64,000 bases of DNA. It comes from Chromohalobacter beijerinckii. GTDB lineage: Bacteria > Pseudomonadota > Gammaproteobacteria > Pseudomonadales > Halomonadaceae. Each line of letters starts with the position of its first letter. The first letter of the stretch is position 1. Below the pieces are notes generated by a model, which saw only the letters and a list, made by a program, of their open reading frames with translations, was not told where the DNA came from and ran no database searches. The translations under genes and the position numbers were made by a program. Location: the NCBI RefSeq assembly GCF_023061185.1, contig NZ_JAKGAK010000008.1, forward strand, positions 1 to 64,000, given 5' to 3'. Below, piece after piece: positions 33,676-43,439 of the stretch.

Positions 33676-34614
33676 TCAGCCAATGCTGCCGTCTCGAAAC
33701 CTGGCCGCTTCGTCGAGCAACCAGTCGATGAAGTGCTGGATCGCGGGAGGGGCTTGACCGGTGTCGGGGAGGATCAAGTCGTAGGTGAACGGTGAGTCGA
33801 TCACGTGGCGATCCCCGAAGGGGCGTACCAATACGCCGCTGGCGAGGCGATCGGCGACGATGGCAGGGTTGGCGAGCATCACGCCGCGGCCGGCGATCGC
33901 TTGGTCCAGGGCCAGGCCGTAGAGGGAATATCGCTGCTGGATCGGCAGGGTCTTGCCCGGTAGTCCGGCGGCGTCGAACCAGTCTCGCCAGCCGGGGAAG
34001 TCGACGTTCTGTCGCGATTGCCAGACCACCTCGAGCAAGGGGTGGGCAAGCAGGTCGACGGGGGTGTCGATGGGGGATCGTTCCAATAGGGCGGGAGAGC
34101 AGACGGGGAATAATGAGTCCTCGAGCAGCCGCTCGCTGTGAACGCCGGGCCAGGGGCCGCGTCCGTAGCGCAGGGCGAGCCGTGCGCCGTTGCCGTGCCA
34201 TATTGGGTCGCTCAGGTCCTGGTCTGCGTCCAGGGAGATCTCGACGTGGCTTTCCAGCGCCTCGAAGTCTGCCAGGCGTGGGAGTAGCCAGAATTGAGTG
34301 AATGAGGGCGGGGCGCTGAGGGTCAGCGTGGTAGCCGCATGGGCGCGCTCATGAACGGCTTGTACGCCGTTGGCGATGCGCGACAGACCGGCATCGACAT
34401 CCTCGGCCAGCAGGTGGCCGGCATCGGTGACGTGCACGCCGTTGGCATGACGCTCGAACAGCGCCACGCCTAGCCGTTCTTCGAGCTGCTTGATTTGTCG
34501 GCTAACTGCGCCGGGTGTCACGGCCAAATGCTCCGCCGCTGTTTTGAAGCTTCCCGCTCGTGCGGCTTCCGAGAAGGCGCGCAGCGCGTTGAGGGGCAAT
34601 CGCTCTATCTTCAT
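33676..34614 (-). CDS. LysR family transcriptional regulator (GcvA-like)
   Basis: The 312-residue product has an N-terminal winged helix (PLNALRAFSEAARAGSFKTA, then VTPGAVSRQIKQLEERLGVALFERH, residues 6-57) and a periplasmic-binding-protein-like effector domain. The pattern RLPLNALRAFSEAARAGS is typical of the GcvA branch. The start at 34614 (MKIERL) is chosen because the longer frame to 34872 is antisense to the EamA gene. It is divergent from the EamA transporter (97 bp between), which it probably controls. Confidence 0.88.
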   Translation of the reverse strand: MKIERLPLNALRAFSEAARAGSFKTAAEHLAVTPGAVSRQIKQLEERLGVALFERHANGVHVTDAGHLLAEDVDAGLSRIANGVQAVHERAHAATTLTLSAPPSFTQFWLLPRLADFEALESHVEISLDADQDLSDPIWHGNGARLALRYGRGPWPGVHSERLLEDSLFPVCSPALLERSPIDTPVDLLAHPLLEVVWQSRQNVDFPGWRDWFDAAGLPGKTLPIQQRYSLYGLALDQAIAGRGVMLANPAIVADRLASGVLVRPFGDRHVIDSPFTYDLILPDTGQAPPAIQHFIDWLLDEAARFRDGSIG

Positions 34615-34711
34615 GAGTTGAGTTTTCCTGAGCCTGAGGCTGCAGATTAATCGTTTGGATCGCAGCGCGGCAAATGCTCCACTGAGTCTCGATTCAATGG
34701 AGGGTGCGATC

Positions 34712-35656
34712 ATGACGGAGTCGACTTCGGAGGCTGTCGTGGGAAGGTCGGGGGAGGCGTCGCCTCGATTGCGCCGCGGCCTGGATATGCCTGCCGGCAT
34801 CGCGATGACCGGGTTTTGTCTGGTGTTGGGACTGCAGCAGGTGGCCATCAAGGCCGTGGCTGACGATATCACGCCCTTGAGCCAGATCGCGTTGCGCTCG
34901 CTGCTGGCGGGGGTAATGGTGCTGATCGTCGCGCGTATTCAGGGCATCGGCCTGGCGGCGTTTCGTGGCCGACTGGGCGCGGGCATTCTCGTCGGCCTGG
35001 GCTTTGCGGGGGAGTTCGGTTTCGTCGCCTGGGGGCTCAACTACACCCTGGCGTCGCACATGTCGGTGTTTCTGTACACGGCGCCGGTGTTCGCTGCCCT
35101 GGGACTGCATCTTTGGGTGCCGGGCGAACAGCTGGCGCGGCACCAATGGTGGGGAATCGGCGTGGCATTCGCGGGCATGCTGGTTGCCATGGCACCCTCG
35201 GCCGCGCCCGGTGCGCCGGCCGGCGACATCCTCCTGGGCGACGCCCTGGGATTGCTGGCGGGACTTTCATGGGCCGCCACCACGCTGGTGGTGCGCCGTT
35301 CCTCGCTTTCCGAGGCGCCCCCCGTACAGACGCTGACGTACCAACTCCTGACCGCAGGCGCGCTGTTGTTGCCCATCACCCTATGGCTGGGCGATTGGCA
35401 GCAGGCCACGTCCAGCGGCATGGCCGTGGCCAGCATGACCTTCCAGACGCTGGTCATCTCGTTCGGTGCTTTGCTGTTGTGGTTCGCCCTGCTGCGCCGT
35501 TACTGGGCCTCGCAGCTGGGTGTGTTTTCGTTCCTGTCACCGATCTTTGGGGTGCTCTTCGGCGCCGCCTTGCTGGACGAGCCCTTGAGCTGGAACTTCC
35601 TGCTCGGCGGGGCGGCGATTCTGCTGGGGATCGTGCTGGTCAGTCGCCAGGCGTGA
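34712..35656 (+). CDS. EamA/DMT family transporter
   Basis: The 314-residue membrane protein has about ten hydrophobic helices in two EamA repeats (GFCLVLGLQQVAIKAVADDI in the first; GLLAGLSWAATTLVVRR in the second; FSFLSPIFGVLFGAALLDEPLS near the end). Such drug/metabolite transporters usually export amino acids or small metabolites. ATG 34712 has GGAGGG eight bases upstream; an upstream in-frame start at 34655 lacks one. Its 3' end overlaps the convergent LysR gene by 17 bp. Confidence 0.87.
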   Translation: MTESTSEAVVGRSGEASPRLRRGLDMPAGIAMTGFCLVLGLQQVAIKAVADDITPLSQIALRSLLAGVMVLIVARIQGIGLAAFRGRLGAGILVGLGFAGEFGFVAWGLNYTLASHMSVFLYTAPVFAALGLHLWVPGEQLARHQWWGIGVAFAGMLVAMAPSAAPGAPAGDILLGDALGLLAGLSWAATTLVVRRSSLSEAPPVQTLTYQLLTAGALLLPITLWLGDWQQATSSGMAVASMTFQTLVISFGALLLWFALLRRYWASQLGVFSFLSPIFGVLFGAALLDEPLSWNFLLGGAAILLGIVLVSRQA

Positions 35657-36581
35657 TGGCAGAGGCCCGGGTCAGGCGACCCAGTTCCTCGAGGTAGCTT
35701 TCCACGACCAGGTTGGGCGGTGCGCCCTTGCGAGTGATGGCGCTGTAGTGGGTCAGGTAATGCCAGCGTTCGGGGTTCAAGGCACGCATGCGGCCGTCGC
35801 GCACCCAGCGCTCGGCATAGTGGGTCGGCAAGTAGCCGATATAGCGGCCGGACAGGATCAAGAAGGCGATGCCTTCGCGGTCGGTCGCCGAGGCGGCGGC
35901 CTTGAGCGGAGCATGGCACGCCTTGACCTCCGGCGTCTGGGCGTAGGCGGGCACCACGGCGTCATGTACCGCGAGCCGCTCCTCGTCCACGTCTTTGACG
36001 TCGAAGAGCGGATGGTCGGCGGCGCAGTAGAGCCGCGACGCTTCCTCGTAGAGCGGCAGATACGCAAGCCCGGGCAATGTCTTGAGCGCCGGGATCACGC
36101 CGGTATGCAAGCGACCGTCCAGCACGCCCAGCTCGATGTCGCTGGGCGGAATCATGCGGATATTGATGCGTACCTCCGGCCCCCGCGCCTTGAGCGCGCT
36201 GAGGGCATCGGTGATATACATCTCGGGCATGGTCACCAGGTTATCCGTGATGCCGATACTGAGCTCGCCCTTGAGACGGGCATGCAGGCCATTGACGCGG
36301 GTTCGGAATCCCGCCACGGCCGTCTGCAGCTGGAGGGTGGCATCGTAGACCTCCGCGCCCTCGTCGGTGAGGGCGAAGCCGCCGCGTCCTCGCTGGCAGA
36401 GCCGCAGGCCGAGCCGTGTCTCCAGGTCGTTCATCGCCATGCTGATCGCCGCACGGCTGATGTTGAGTTCCACTTCGGCGGCGGAGAACCCGCCGCACTC
36501 CACGACCTTGCGGTAGATCCTCAGCAGACGCAGGTCGGCATCGCTCGGCTGCCCCATCAGGGTCTCGCTGCGGGAAGGCAT
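35640..36581 (-). CDS. LysR family transcriptional regulator of beta-alanine catabolism
   Basis: The product of about 313 residues has an N-terminal LysR helix-turn-helix (LRLLRIYRKVVECGGFSAAE, then LNISRAAISMAMNDLETRLGL) and a substrate-binding domain. It is transcribed divergently from the omega-amino acid aminotransferase, 168 bp away, with a candidate palindromic operator between, so it should control that operon. ATG 36581 is preferred because AGGA lies eight bases upstream; ATG 36596 and GTG 36611 are in-frame alternatives. Confidence 0.85.
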   Translation of the reverse strand: MPSRSETLMGQPSDADLRLLRIYRKVVECGGFSAAEVELNISRAAISMAMNDLETRLGLRLCQRGRGGFALTDEGAEVYDATLQLQTAVAGFRTRVNGLHARLKGELSIGITDNLVTMPEMYITDALSALKARGPEVRINIRMIPPSDIELGVLDGRLHTGVIPALKTLPGLAYLPLYEEASRLYCAADHPLFDVKDVDEERLAVHDAVVPAYAQTPEVKACHAPLKAAASATDREGIAFLILSGRYIGYLPTHYAERWVRDGRMRALNPERWHYLTHYSAITRKGAPPNLVVESYLEELGRLTRASAITPGD

Positions 36582-36638
36582 GGCGGGATTCCTCATCTCG
36601 ACGACGGACACCTGCGAGGATAGCCCTGCCAGCCAATA

Positions 36639-36686
36639 AAGTTAACCAGTGACTTGAATGAGATTCAGTATTTCTGGATTTAACTT
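36639..36686. promoter_or_regulatory. Nested palindromes, candidate LysR operator
   Basis: An outer inverted repeat AAGTTAA (36639-36645) / TTAACTT (36680-36686), extended by CAG/CTG, encloses TGAAT-GAG-ATTCA (36655-36667). Its location between a LysR gene and the operon it should regulate fits a LysR binding region. Confidence 0.5.
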
Positions 36687-36749
36687 ATCCGCCGCCCCGC
36701 CTAGATTTTCGGTAGCACCATTCATCACCGCCTATCGGCAGGAGAAGAC

Positions 36750-38093
36750 ATGTCGGATCGCGAGTTTCCCCCCATGGCGGGTTTGAGCCCGGAGCAGCTG
36801 GACGCCTACTGGATGCCGTATACCGGCAATCGGCAATTCAAGCGCGACCCACGCCTCATCGTGGGCGCCAAGGGCAGCTATCTTACCGATGCCCAGGGTC
36901 GCCAAGTCTTCGATGCGCTCTCGGGGCTGTGGACCTGCGGCGCGGGGCATTGCCGCCCCGAAATCACCGAGGCGGTCAGTCGCCAACTCGGCGAGCTGGA
37001 TTACTCGCCGGCCTTCCAGTACGGCCACCCCAAGGCCTTCGAGCTGGCGCATCGCCTGCGGGAATTGACGCCTCAGGGCCTCGATCATGTGTTCTTCACC
37101 GGCTCAGGCTCGGAGAGTGCCGATACCTCGCTGAAGATAGCGCGTGCTTACTGGCGCAAGAAGGGCAAGCCGAGCAAGACCAAGCTGATCGGGCGTTCCA
37201 AGGGGTATCACGGCGTCAACTTCGGCGGTTTCAGCCTGGGTGGCATCGGCGCCAATCGCACCATGTTTGGCCAGGGCGTGGATGCCGATCACCTGCCGCA
37301 CACGCTACTCCCGGAGAACGCCTTCACCCAGGGCATGCCCGAGCGGGGGGCCGAGCGCGCCGATGAGTTGCTGGAACTGATCGCGCTGCATGATGCCTCC
37401 AACATCGCGGCGGTGATCGTCGAGCCGCTGGCCGGCTCCGCGGGAGTGATTCCGCCGCCCAAAGGCTATCTCAAGCGCCTGCGCGAGATCTGCGACCAGC
37501 ACGACATCCTGCTAATCTTTGACGAGGTCATCACCGGCTTCGGGCGCATGGGGTCGATGACGGGGGCCGAGGAGTTCGGCGTGGTGCCGGACCTGCTCAA
37601 TGTCGCCAAGCAGTTGACCAATGGGGCGGTACCCATGGGAGCGGTGGTCGTGCAAGGCGAGATCTATCGGACCTTCATGGAGCAGGGCGGCCCCGATTAC
37701 ATGCTCGAGCTGCCCCACGGCTATACCTATTCGGGACACCCGGTGGCTTGTGCCGCCGCCTTAGCCGCACTGGATGTGCTCGAGAACGACCGCCTGATCG
37801 AGCGAGTCAAGGAAATGGCGCCGACCTTCGAAAATGCGCTGCATTCTCTCAAGGGGACGCGCTACATCAGCGACATCCGCAATTACGGCCTCGCCGGCGC
37901 CCTGCAGATCGAACCGTATCCCGGCGAGCCGGGGCGGCGTCCTTTCGAGATCGCCATGAAGTGCTGGGAAAAGGGCTTCTACGTGCGCTATGGCGGCGAC
38001 ACCATCCAGCTAGGCCTGCCGTTCATCGTCGAGCGCGAGGAGATCGACCGCCTCGTCAATGTGCTGGGCGACGTCATCGGCGAACTGGAATAA
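36750..38093 (+). CDS. Beta-alanine (omega-amino acid)-pyruvate aminotransferase
   Basis: The 447-residue class III aminotransferase has LWTCGAGHCRPEITEAVSRQ near 60, the PLP-phosphate segment TGSGSESADTSLKIA (117-131), IFDEVITGFGR (256-266) and the Schiff-base Lys287 in LLNVAKQLTNGAVPMGAV. These match omega-amino acid:pyruvate aminotransferases (BauA type). It converts beta-alanine plus pyruvate to malonate semialdehyde and alanine. The dehydrogenase for that product follows 96 bp downstream. Other amines are possible substrates. Confidence 0.88.
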   Translation: MSDREFPPMAGLSPEQLDAYWMPYTGNRQFKRDPRLIVGAKGSYLTDAQGRQVFDALSGLWTCGAGHCRPEITEAVSRQLGELDYSPAFQYGHPKAFELAHRLRELTPQGLDHVFFTGSGSESADTSLKIARAYWRKKGKPSKTKLIGRSKGYHGVNFGGFSLGGIGANRTMFGQGVDADHLPHTLLPENAFTQGMPERGAERADELLELIALHDASNIAAVIVEPLAGSAGVIPPPKGYLKRLREICDQHDILLIFDEVITGFGRMGSMTGAEEFGVVPDLLNVAKQLTNGAVPMGAVVVQGEIYRTFMEQGGPDYMLELPHGYTYSGHPVACAAALAALDVLENDRLIERVKEMAPTFENALHSLKGTRYISDIRNYGLAGALQIEPYPGEPGRRPFEIAMKCWEKGFYVRYGGDTIQLGLPFIVEREEIDRLVNVLGDVIGELE

Positions 38094-38189
38094 ATCAGGC
38101 AGCGCCCTCGCGAAGACTTGTCCACGGAAAGCGCATCGGAACACCGGCACTCAAGCATTTCTCTTACGGTTACATTCAAGAGGTGACAC

Positions 38190-39680
<1,491 letters not shown>

Positions 39681-39718
39681 GGCTCGATGGCCCCGTTTGT
39701 ACGGGGCCATTGCTTTCC

Positions 39719-40150
39719 CTAGCTTTCAGCGCTTCCTTCGAATTGCGCGAAGACCTCATCGCCGGTCAGGCGGGGAGTGTCGTTGGCGAAATCGTAGAAG
39801 CTCGGCTTTTCATCGATGAATATCTGTTGGTCGATGGTCCAGGGTTCGCCGGTATCCAGCAGGCCCACGGGAAAGGCGTAGTGCTGGCCATTGGCGAGCC
39901 GGTAGAAGAGGTGCGTGCCGCACTGTCGGCAGAAGCCGCGTTCGGCCCAGTCCGAGGAAGCGTAAACGCTGACGCTTTCCTCGCCCTCGAGGGTCATGGG
40001 CGCGTCGCTTTCGACGGCGAACATCGGGCCGCCGCCCCAAGTCTGACACATGCGACAGTGGCAAATGCTCACGGCGTGGGTGGCAAGTGAAACGCGAAGG
40101 CTGACGGCGCCGCACAGGCAGGTGCCTTGGCTTTCTTGGGATGCTGACAT
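39719..40150 (-). CDS. GFA family (CENP-V/glutathione-dependent formaldehyde-activating-like) protein
   Basis: The 143-residue protein has the zinc-binding Cys pattern of the family: GTCLCGAVSLRV, SICHCRMCQTWGG and GFCRQCGTHLFYRL. Most members have no proven formaldehyde function, so the biochemical role is open. ATG 40150 has GGAG seven bases upstream. It converges on the mmsA gene with a 38-bp gap. Confidence 0.87.
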   Translation of the reverse strand: MSASQESQGTCLCGAVSLRVSLATHAVSICHCRMCQTWGGGPMFAVESDAPMTLEGEESVSVYASSDWAERGFCRQCGTHLFYRLANGQHYAFPVGLLDTGEPWTIDQQIFIDEKPSFYDFANDTPRLTGDEVFAQFEGSAES

Positions 40151-40209
40151 GGTGGGCTCCTTCGAGTGAGAGATAATAAAGACCGGCAATGTCGTCAGGA
40201 ATGGGGGAG

Positions 40210-41223
40210 TCAGTCAATGGCCTCGATGGCATCGGCGACGGCCGCCTTGACGCGATTCAAGTAATCGCTGCCGTTGGAGGGTGGCGTGGGGTCGCTGGTC
40301 ATGACAAGGGTGGCGTCATGCTCCGGCACCACGAAAAGCAATTGCCCACCATATCCCCAGCCATAATAGACCGGCGTATCGGCAAGCTGGGTGATGAACC
40401 ACCCGTAGCCGTAGTCGTCCTGATTGAAGTGCGAGCGGGTACGCGGCTGCCAGGAACGCGCGATCCACGAGGCGGGAAGCACACGTTCACCGTCGTACAT
40501 GCCTTTTTGACGATATAGCTCGCCGATCTTCAACAAGGCGCGTGGCGTAAGCCCCATTTCGTTCCCCCCGAAATAGATGCCTTGCGGGTCACGCGTCCAG
40601 GGCGGTATCTCGATCCCCAGGGGCGCCCCCAGCCATTCGCGCATCAAAGTGAGCGTATCGCGGCCACTGGCGTCGGTCAGCGCGGCCGACAGCAGATGGC
40701 TGTTGCCGGTCGAATACAGCATACGACCGCCGGGATCGGCGACGAAGGGGCGCGACAAGGCATTGCCGACCCAGTCGTCGCTGGCCACCCAGCCACCGTA
40801 GTTGGCGCCGGAGGTGCGCTCGAGCCCAGCCTGCATCGACAGCAGGTGGCCGATCTTGATGTCGTGGACACGAGGATCGGCGTCACGAGGCACTCGCTCG
40901 CCTAGCAATTCAGCGATCGGTTGGTCGACGCCCTGGATGACATCACGTGCGATAGCGGCGCCCACCAGGGCCGAGATGAGTGTCTTGGAGAGCGACTTGA
41001 TATTGGTGATGTCATCGGGGGAGTGGCCGCGCCAGCCACGGGCGACGAGAGTCTCGCCGTCGACGGCGATGAGCAGGGTATGCGTGCGTGGCAAGTCGCC
41101 GATGCGTTGTGCGGCTTGCTCGAGTGCCGGGCGATCAATGGCCGCCATGGCGGGCAGTGCCATGCTGGCGAGCGTGATGGTCAGTAGCGATAAGCGCCAG
41201 GGGCAACGTCGTAAGGGCAACAT
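40210..41223 (-). CDS. Exported serine hydrolase, class C beta-lactamase-like
   Basis: The 337-residue protein begins with a signal peptide (MLPLRRCPWR, hydrophobic LSLLTITLASMALPAMA). Next comes the SxxK motif SLSK (Ser77, Lys80), then YSTGNSHLL as the Y-x-N motif, and YGWGYGGQLLFV as the third motif. The fold is that of penicillin-binding-protein-like esterases (COG1680). The substrate is unknown: peptidoglycan peptides or esters are both possible. The frame runs to 41469 but lacks signal-peptide character there, so the start at 41223 is chosen. Confidence 0.85.
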   Translation of the reverse strand: MLPLRRCPWRLSLLTITLASMALPAMAAIDRPALEQAAQRIGDLPRTHTLLIAVDGETLVARGWRGHSPDDITNIKSLSKTLISALVGAAIARDVIQGVDQPIAELLGERVPRDADPRVHDIKIGHLLSMQAGLERTSGANYGGWVASDDWVGNALSRPFVADPGGRMLYSTGNSHLLSAALTDASGRDTLTLMREWLGAPLGIEIPPWTRDPQGIYFGGNEMGLTPRALLKIGELYRQKGMYDGERVLPASWIARSWQPRTRSHFNQDDYGYGWFITQLADTPVYYGWGYGGQLLFVVPEHDATLVMTSDPTPPSNGSDYLNRVKAAVADAIEAID

Positions 41224-41295
41224 GCGGTACGCATTCCATTGCAGGGAAAGGATGAGTGTGGCTGATGGTGGGAGAGATCCCAAAAGATGACGCGC

Positions 41296-41321
41296 AAAAA
41301 AAAAGTCCCCAAGAAGGGGAC
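41296..41321 (-). terminator. Rho-independent terminator, minus strand
   Basis: GTCCCC/GGGGAC stem with loop TTCTT, followed on the minus strand by nine U (plus-strand A at 41296-41304). It lies 260 bp past the LysE stop and 73 bp before the serine hydrolase start. It either ends the LysE transcript or attenuates the hydrolase. Confidence 0.75.
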
Positions 41322-41582
41322 TAGGGGAGCACGCCAGCTCACTCGGTTCATCGTTGCTGGGCAACGACGCTAAAAAGGGGAAGAAGGCGCCGGATTCGAT
41401 GGTTGGCGTTCTTCGTGTCTTATAGATAGCGAAATGCGTGCCGTTTTTTATAAAAACAATGTAAAGCAATGACTTAGAAATTTAGGGTGTCGATGTAGAA
41501 TGCCGCAGGGTGGGGTGCTGCGGCGAGGGATGCGCCAAGACGGAGAATTGCATGGGATTGGCGCACCATGAGTGAGCAGCAA

Positions 41583-42182
41583 TTACCCGCCGATGCCCAA
41601 CACCGGATAGAGCGAGGCTACGAGTAATGCGGCCATGGCGATATTGAACGCGCGGCGACGCCGGGCGCTTGAGAGCCACTGGCGAACCACCGTGCCCAGC
41701 CAGGCCCAAATGGAAATCGCCGGGAAGCAGACCAGGGCGAAGGCAGCCGCCACCAGCATGATGGATAGTAGCGAGCGGTCGGGCGCGTAAAGCGTGATCG
41801 CCGACAGGCCCATCGCCCACGCCTTGGGATTCACCCATTGAAAGGCCGCGGCTTGCCAGAAGGTCATTGGTTGACCACCGGCCGCCGTGTCTTTCAGCGG
41901 CGCGGCCGTGGCGACTTTCCAGGCCAGCCAGAGCAGATAACCGATGGAGATGACTTCCAGAACGTTACGCAGGAGGGGAAAAGCGTCAAACAGCGCCATC
42001 AGCCCGATACCAGCCATCAAGGTCAATACGGTCAAGCCACCGACGATGCCGATCATGTGCGGCACTGTTCTGCGAAACCCGAAGTTGGCACCGGAAGCCA
42101 TGAGCATGAGGTTGTTGGGCCCCGGGGTCGCGGTGGTGACCAACGCGAAGCCCAGCAGCGCGGCGAGTGTGGGGAAATTCAT
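41583..42182 (-). CDS. LysE family amino acid exporter
   Basis: The 199-residue membrane protein has the signature TTATPGPNNLMLMASGANFG near residue 18, the FQWVNPKAWAMGLSAI motif and six hydrophobic helices. It resembles the LysE protein at 7345 (same GANFGFRRTVPHMIGIVGG stretch), so the two are paralogues. It is divergent from an Lrp/AsnC regulator with a 105-bp gap, the usual arrangement for amino acid-induced export. The substrate is unknown. Confidence 0.87.
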   Translation of the reverse strand: MNFPTLAALLGFALVTTATPGPNNLMLMASGANFGFRRTVPHMIGIVGGLTVLTLMAGIGLMALFDAFPLLRNVLEVISIGYLLWLAWKVATAAPLKDTAAGGQPMTFWQAAAFQWVNPKAWAMGLSAITLYAPDRSLLSIMLVAAAFALVCFPAISIWAWLGTVVRQWLSSARRRRAFNIAMAALLVASLYPVLGIGG

Positions 42183-42287
42183 GGACGATCCTCTCTTTGC
42201 ACGTGGCGTGAAATTTTAAGAGAATCGTGACGCAATATTGGCCCTTATATCGTCGTTTTTGCGCGTTTTATGCAATGAAGGAATGAA

Positions 42288-42731
42288 ATGGATGCTGTAG
42301 ACCGCAGGATATTGCAAGAGCTTACGCAGGATGGTCGTATCAGCAACGTGCAGCTGGCCGAGCGTGTCGCATTATCGCCTTCGGCATGCCTGCGTCGTGT
42401 CCAGGAGCTTGAGCGCACGGGCGTGATTCGCGGCTATCGTGCGGTGACCGATCCCCAGCACATGGGGCGCGGGTTCGTGGCCTATGTCACGGTGGGACTG
42501 TCATCGCACACCAAGGCCGCTCAGGAAAGCTTCGAGCGTGCCATGTATGTCGCCTCCGACGTGATCGAATGTCACAACATCGCCGGCACGTTCGAGTATC
42601 TCTTGCGGGTCGAAAGCCAGGATCTAGCGAGCTACAAACGCTTTCACACCGAAATGCTGGGGACGCAGCCCCATGTCAGCGCGATCACGACGCATATCGT
42701 GATGAGTTCACCGAAAGACGAGCGGCGTTAA
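42288..42731 (+). CDS. Lrp/AsnC family transcriptional regulator
   Basis: The 147-residue protein starts with the Lrp helix-turn-helix (MDAVDRRILQELTQDGRISN, then VQLAERVALSPSACLRRVQELERTGVI) and ends with a RAM ligand-binding domain (GFVAYVTVGLSSHTKAAQE, DVIECHNIAGTFEYLLRVE). It probably senses the amino acid exported by the divergent LysE protein. The size is standard. Confidence 0.9.
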   Translation: MDAVDRRILQELTQDGRISNVQLAERVALSPSACLRRVQELERTGVIRGYRAVTDPQHMGRGFVAYVTVGLSSHTKAAQESFERAMYVASDVIECHNIAGTFEYLLRVESQDLASYKRFHTEMLGTQPHVSAITTHIVMSSPKDERR

Positions 42732-42735
42732 TCGG

Positions 42736-42762
42736 TCGGCCGGTGCCCGATGCACCGGCCGA
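42736..42762. terminator. Hairpin between convergent lrp-type and peroxiredoxin genes
   Basis: TCGGCCGGTGC pairs perfectly with GCACCGGCCGA around CCGAT, starting four bases after the regulator stop codon. There is no T-run on either side, so its strength as a terminator is uncertain. Confidence 0.45.
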
Positions 42763-42807
42763 GGAAGGAAGCAGTAGCGAGCATCGGCAGGACGCCGATG
42801 CATAGCC

Positions 42808-43284
42808 TTATAGATTGGCGAGGATGGTTTCGGCGCTGCTCTTCTCGACGCCCTTCTCATCGACGCCTAAGTAGCTCACCACGCCATCGTCGACGATCAT
42901 GGCGTAACGCTGGCTGCGGGTGCCCATGCCAGCGCCGCTGGCGTCCTTTTCCATGCCGATGGCGCGAGTGAAGTCGGCGTGGCCGTCGGCAAGCATGGTG
43001 ATCGCCTGGGCGTTTTGATCCTGCTGCCAGGCGCCGAGCACGAAAGCGTCGTTGACGGCCAGGCAGGCGATGGTATCCACCCCCTTGGCGAGAATGTCGT
43101 CAGCATTGATCACGAAGCCCGGCATATGGGTGTTGGAGCATCCCGGCGTGAACGCGCCGGGCACCGCGAACAGCACCACACGCTTGCCGGCGAACAGTTC
43201 GCCGGTATCGAGGTCTTCGGGGCCGTTGGCACCGTTGGTCTTGAGGGTGACGCTGGGCAGCTTGTCGCCTTGCACGATGGTCAT
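42808..43284 (-). CDS. Peroxiredoxin, Prx5/AhpE-like (redoxin family)
   Basis: The 158-residue protein has the Prx5 active site VPGAFTPGCSNTHMPGF with peroxidatic Cys49, and a second Cys74 in TIACLAVNDAFV. RYAMIVDDGVVSYLGVD is the typical C-terminal segment. It reduces hydrogen peroxide or alkyl hydroperoxides in the cytoplasm using thiol donors. ATG 43284 has AAGGAG seven bases upstream; the frame to 43317 has no better start. Confidence 0.9.
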   Translation of the reverse strand: MTIVQGDKLPSVTLKTNGANGPEDLDTGELFAGKRVVLFAVPGAFTPGCSNTHMPGFVINADDILAKGVDTIACLAVNDAFVLGAWQQDQNAQAITMLADGHADFTRAIGMEKDASGAGMGTRSQRYAMIVDDGVVSYLGVDEKGVEKSSAETILANL

Positions 43285-43388
43285 GGTCAACTCCTTTAGA
43301 TGATCGATCCTGATCATTCACAGTGCGCTAATCATGGCGGATGCCGCAACCCCTTGATGTGGTGTGGTGAGCGTCACCATGGCACCTA

Positions 43389-43415
43389 CCACCGCCCAAG
43401 GGCGGTGGCTTTTTT
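43389..43415 (+). terminator. Rho-independent terminator with no matching plus-strand gene
   Basis: CCACCGCC/GGCGGTGG stem with loop CAAG, followed by C and six T on the plus strand. The flanking genes both run on the minus strand. Confidence 0.75.
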
Positions 43416-43439
43416 CGTGAGCCAATAAGAAGATGCGGT

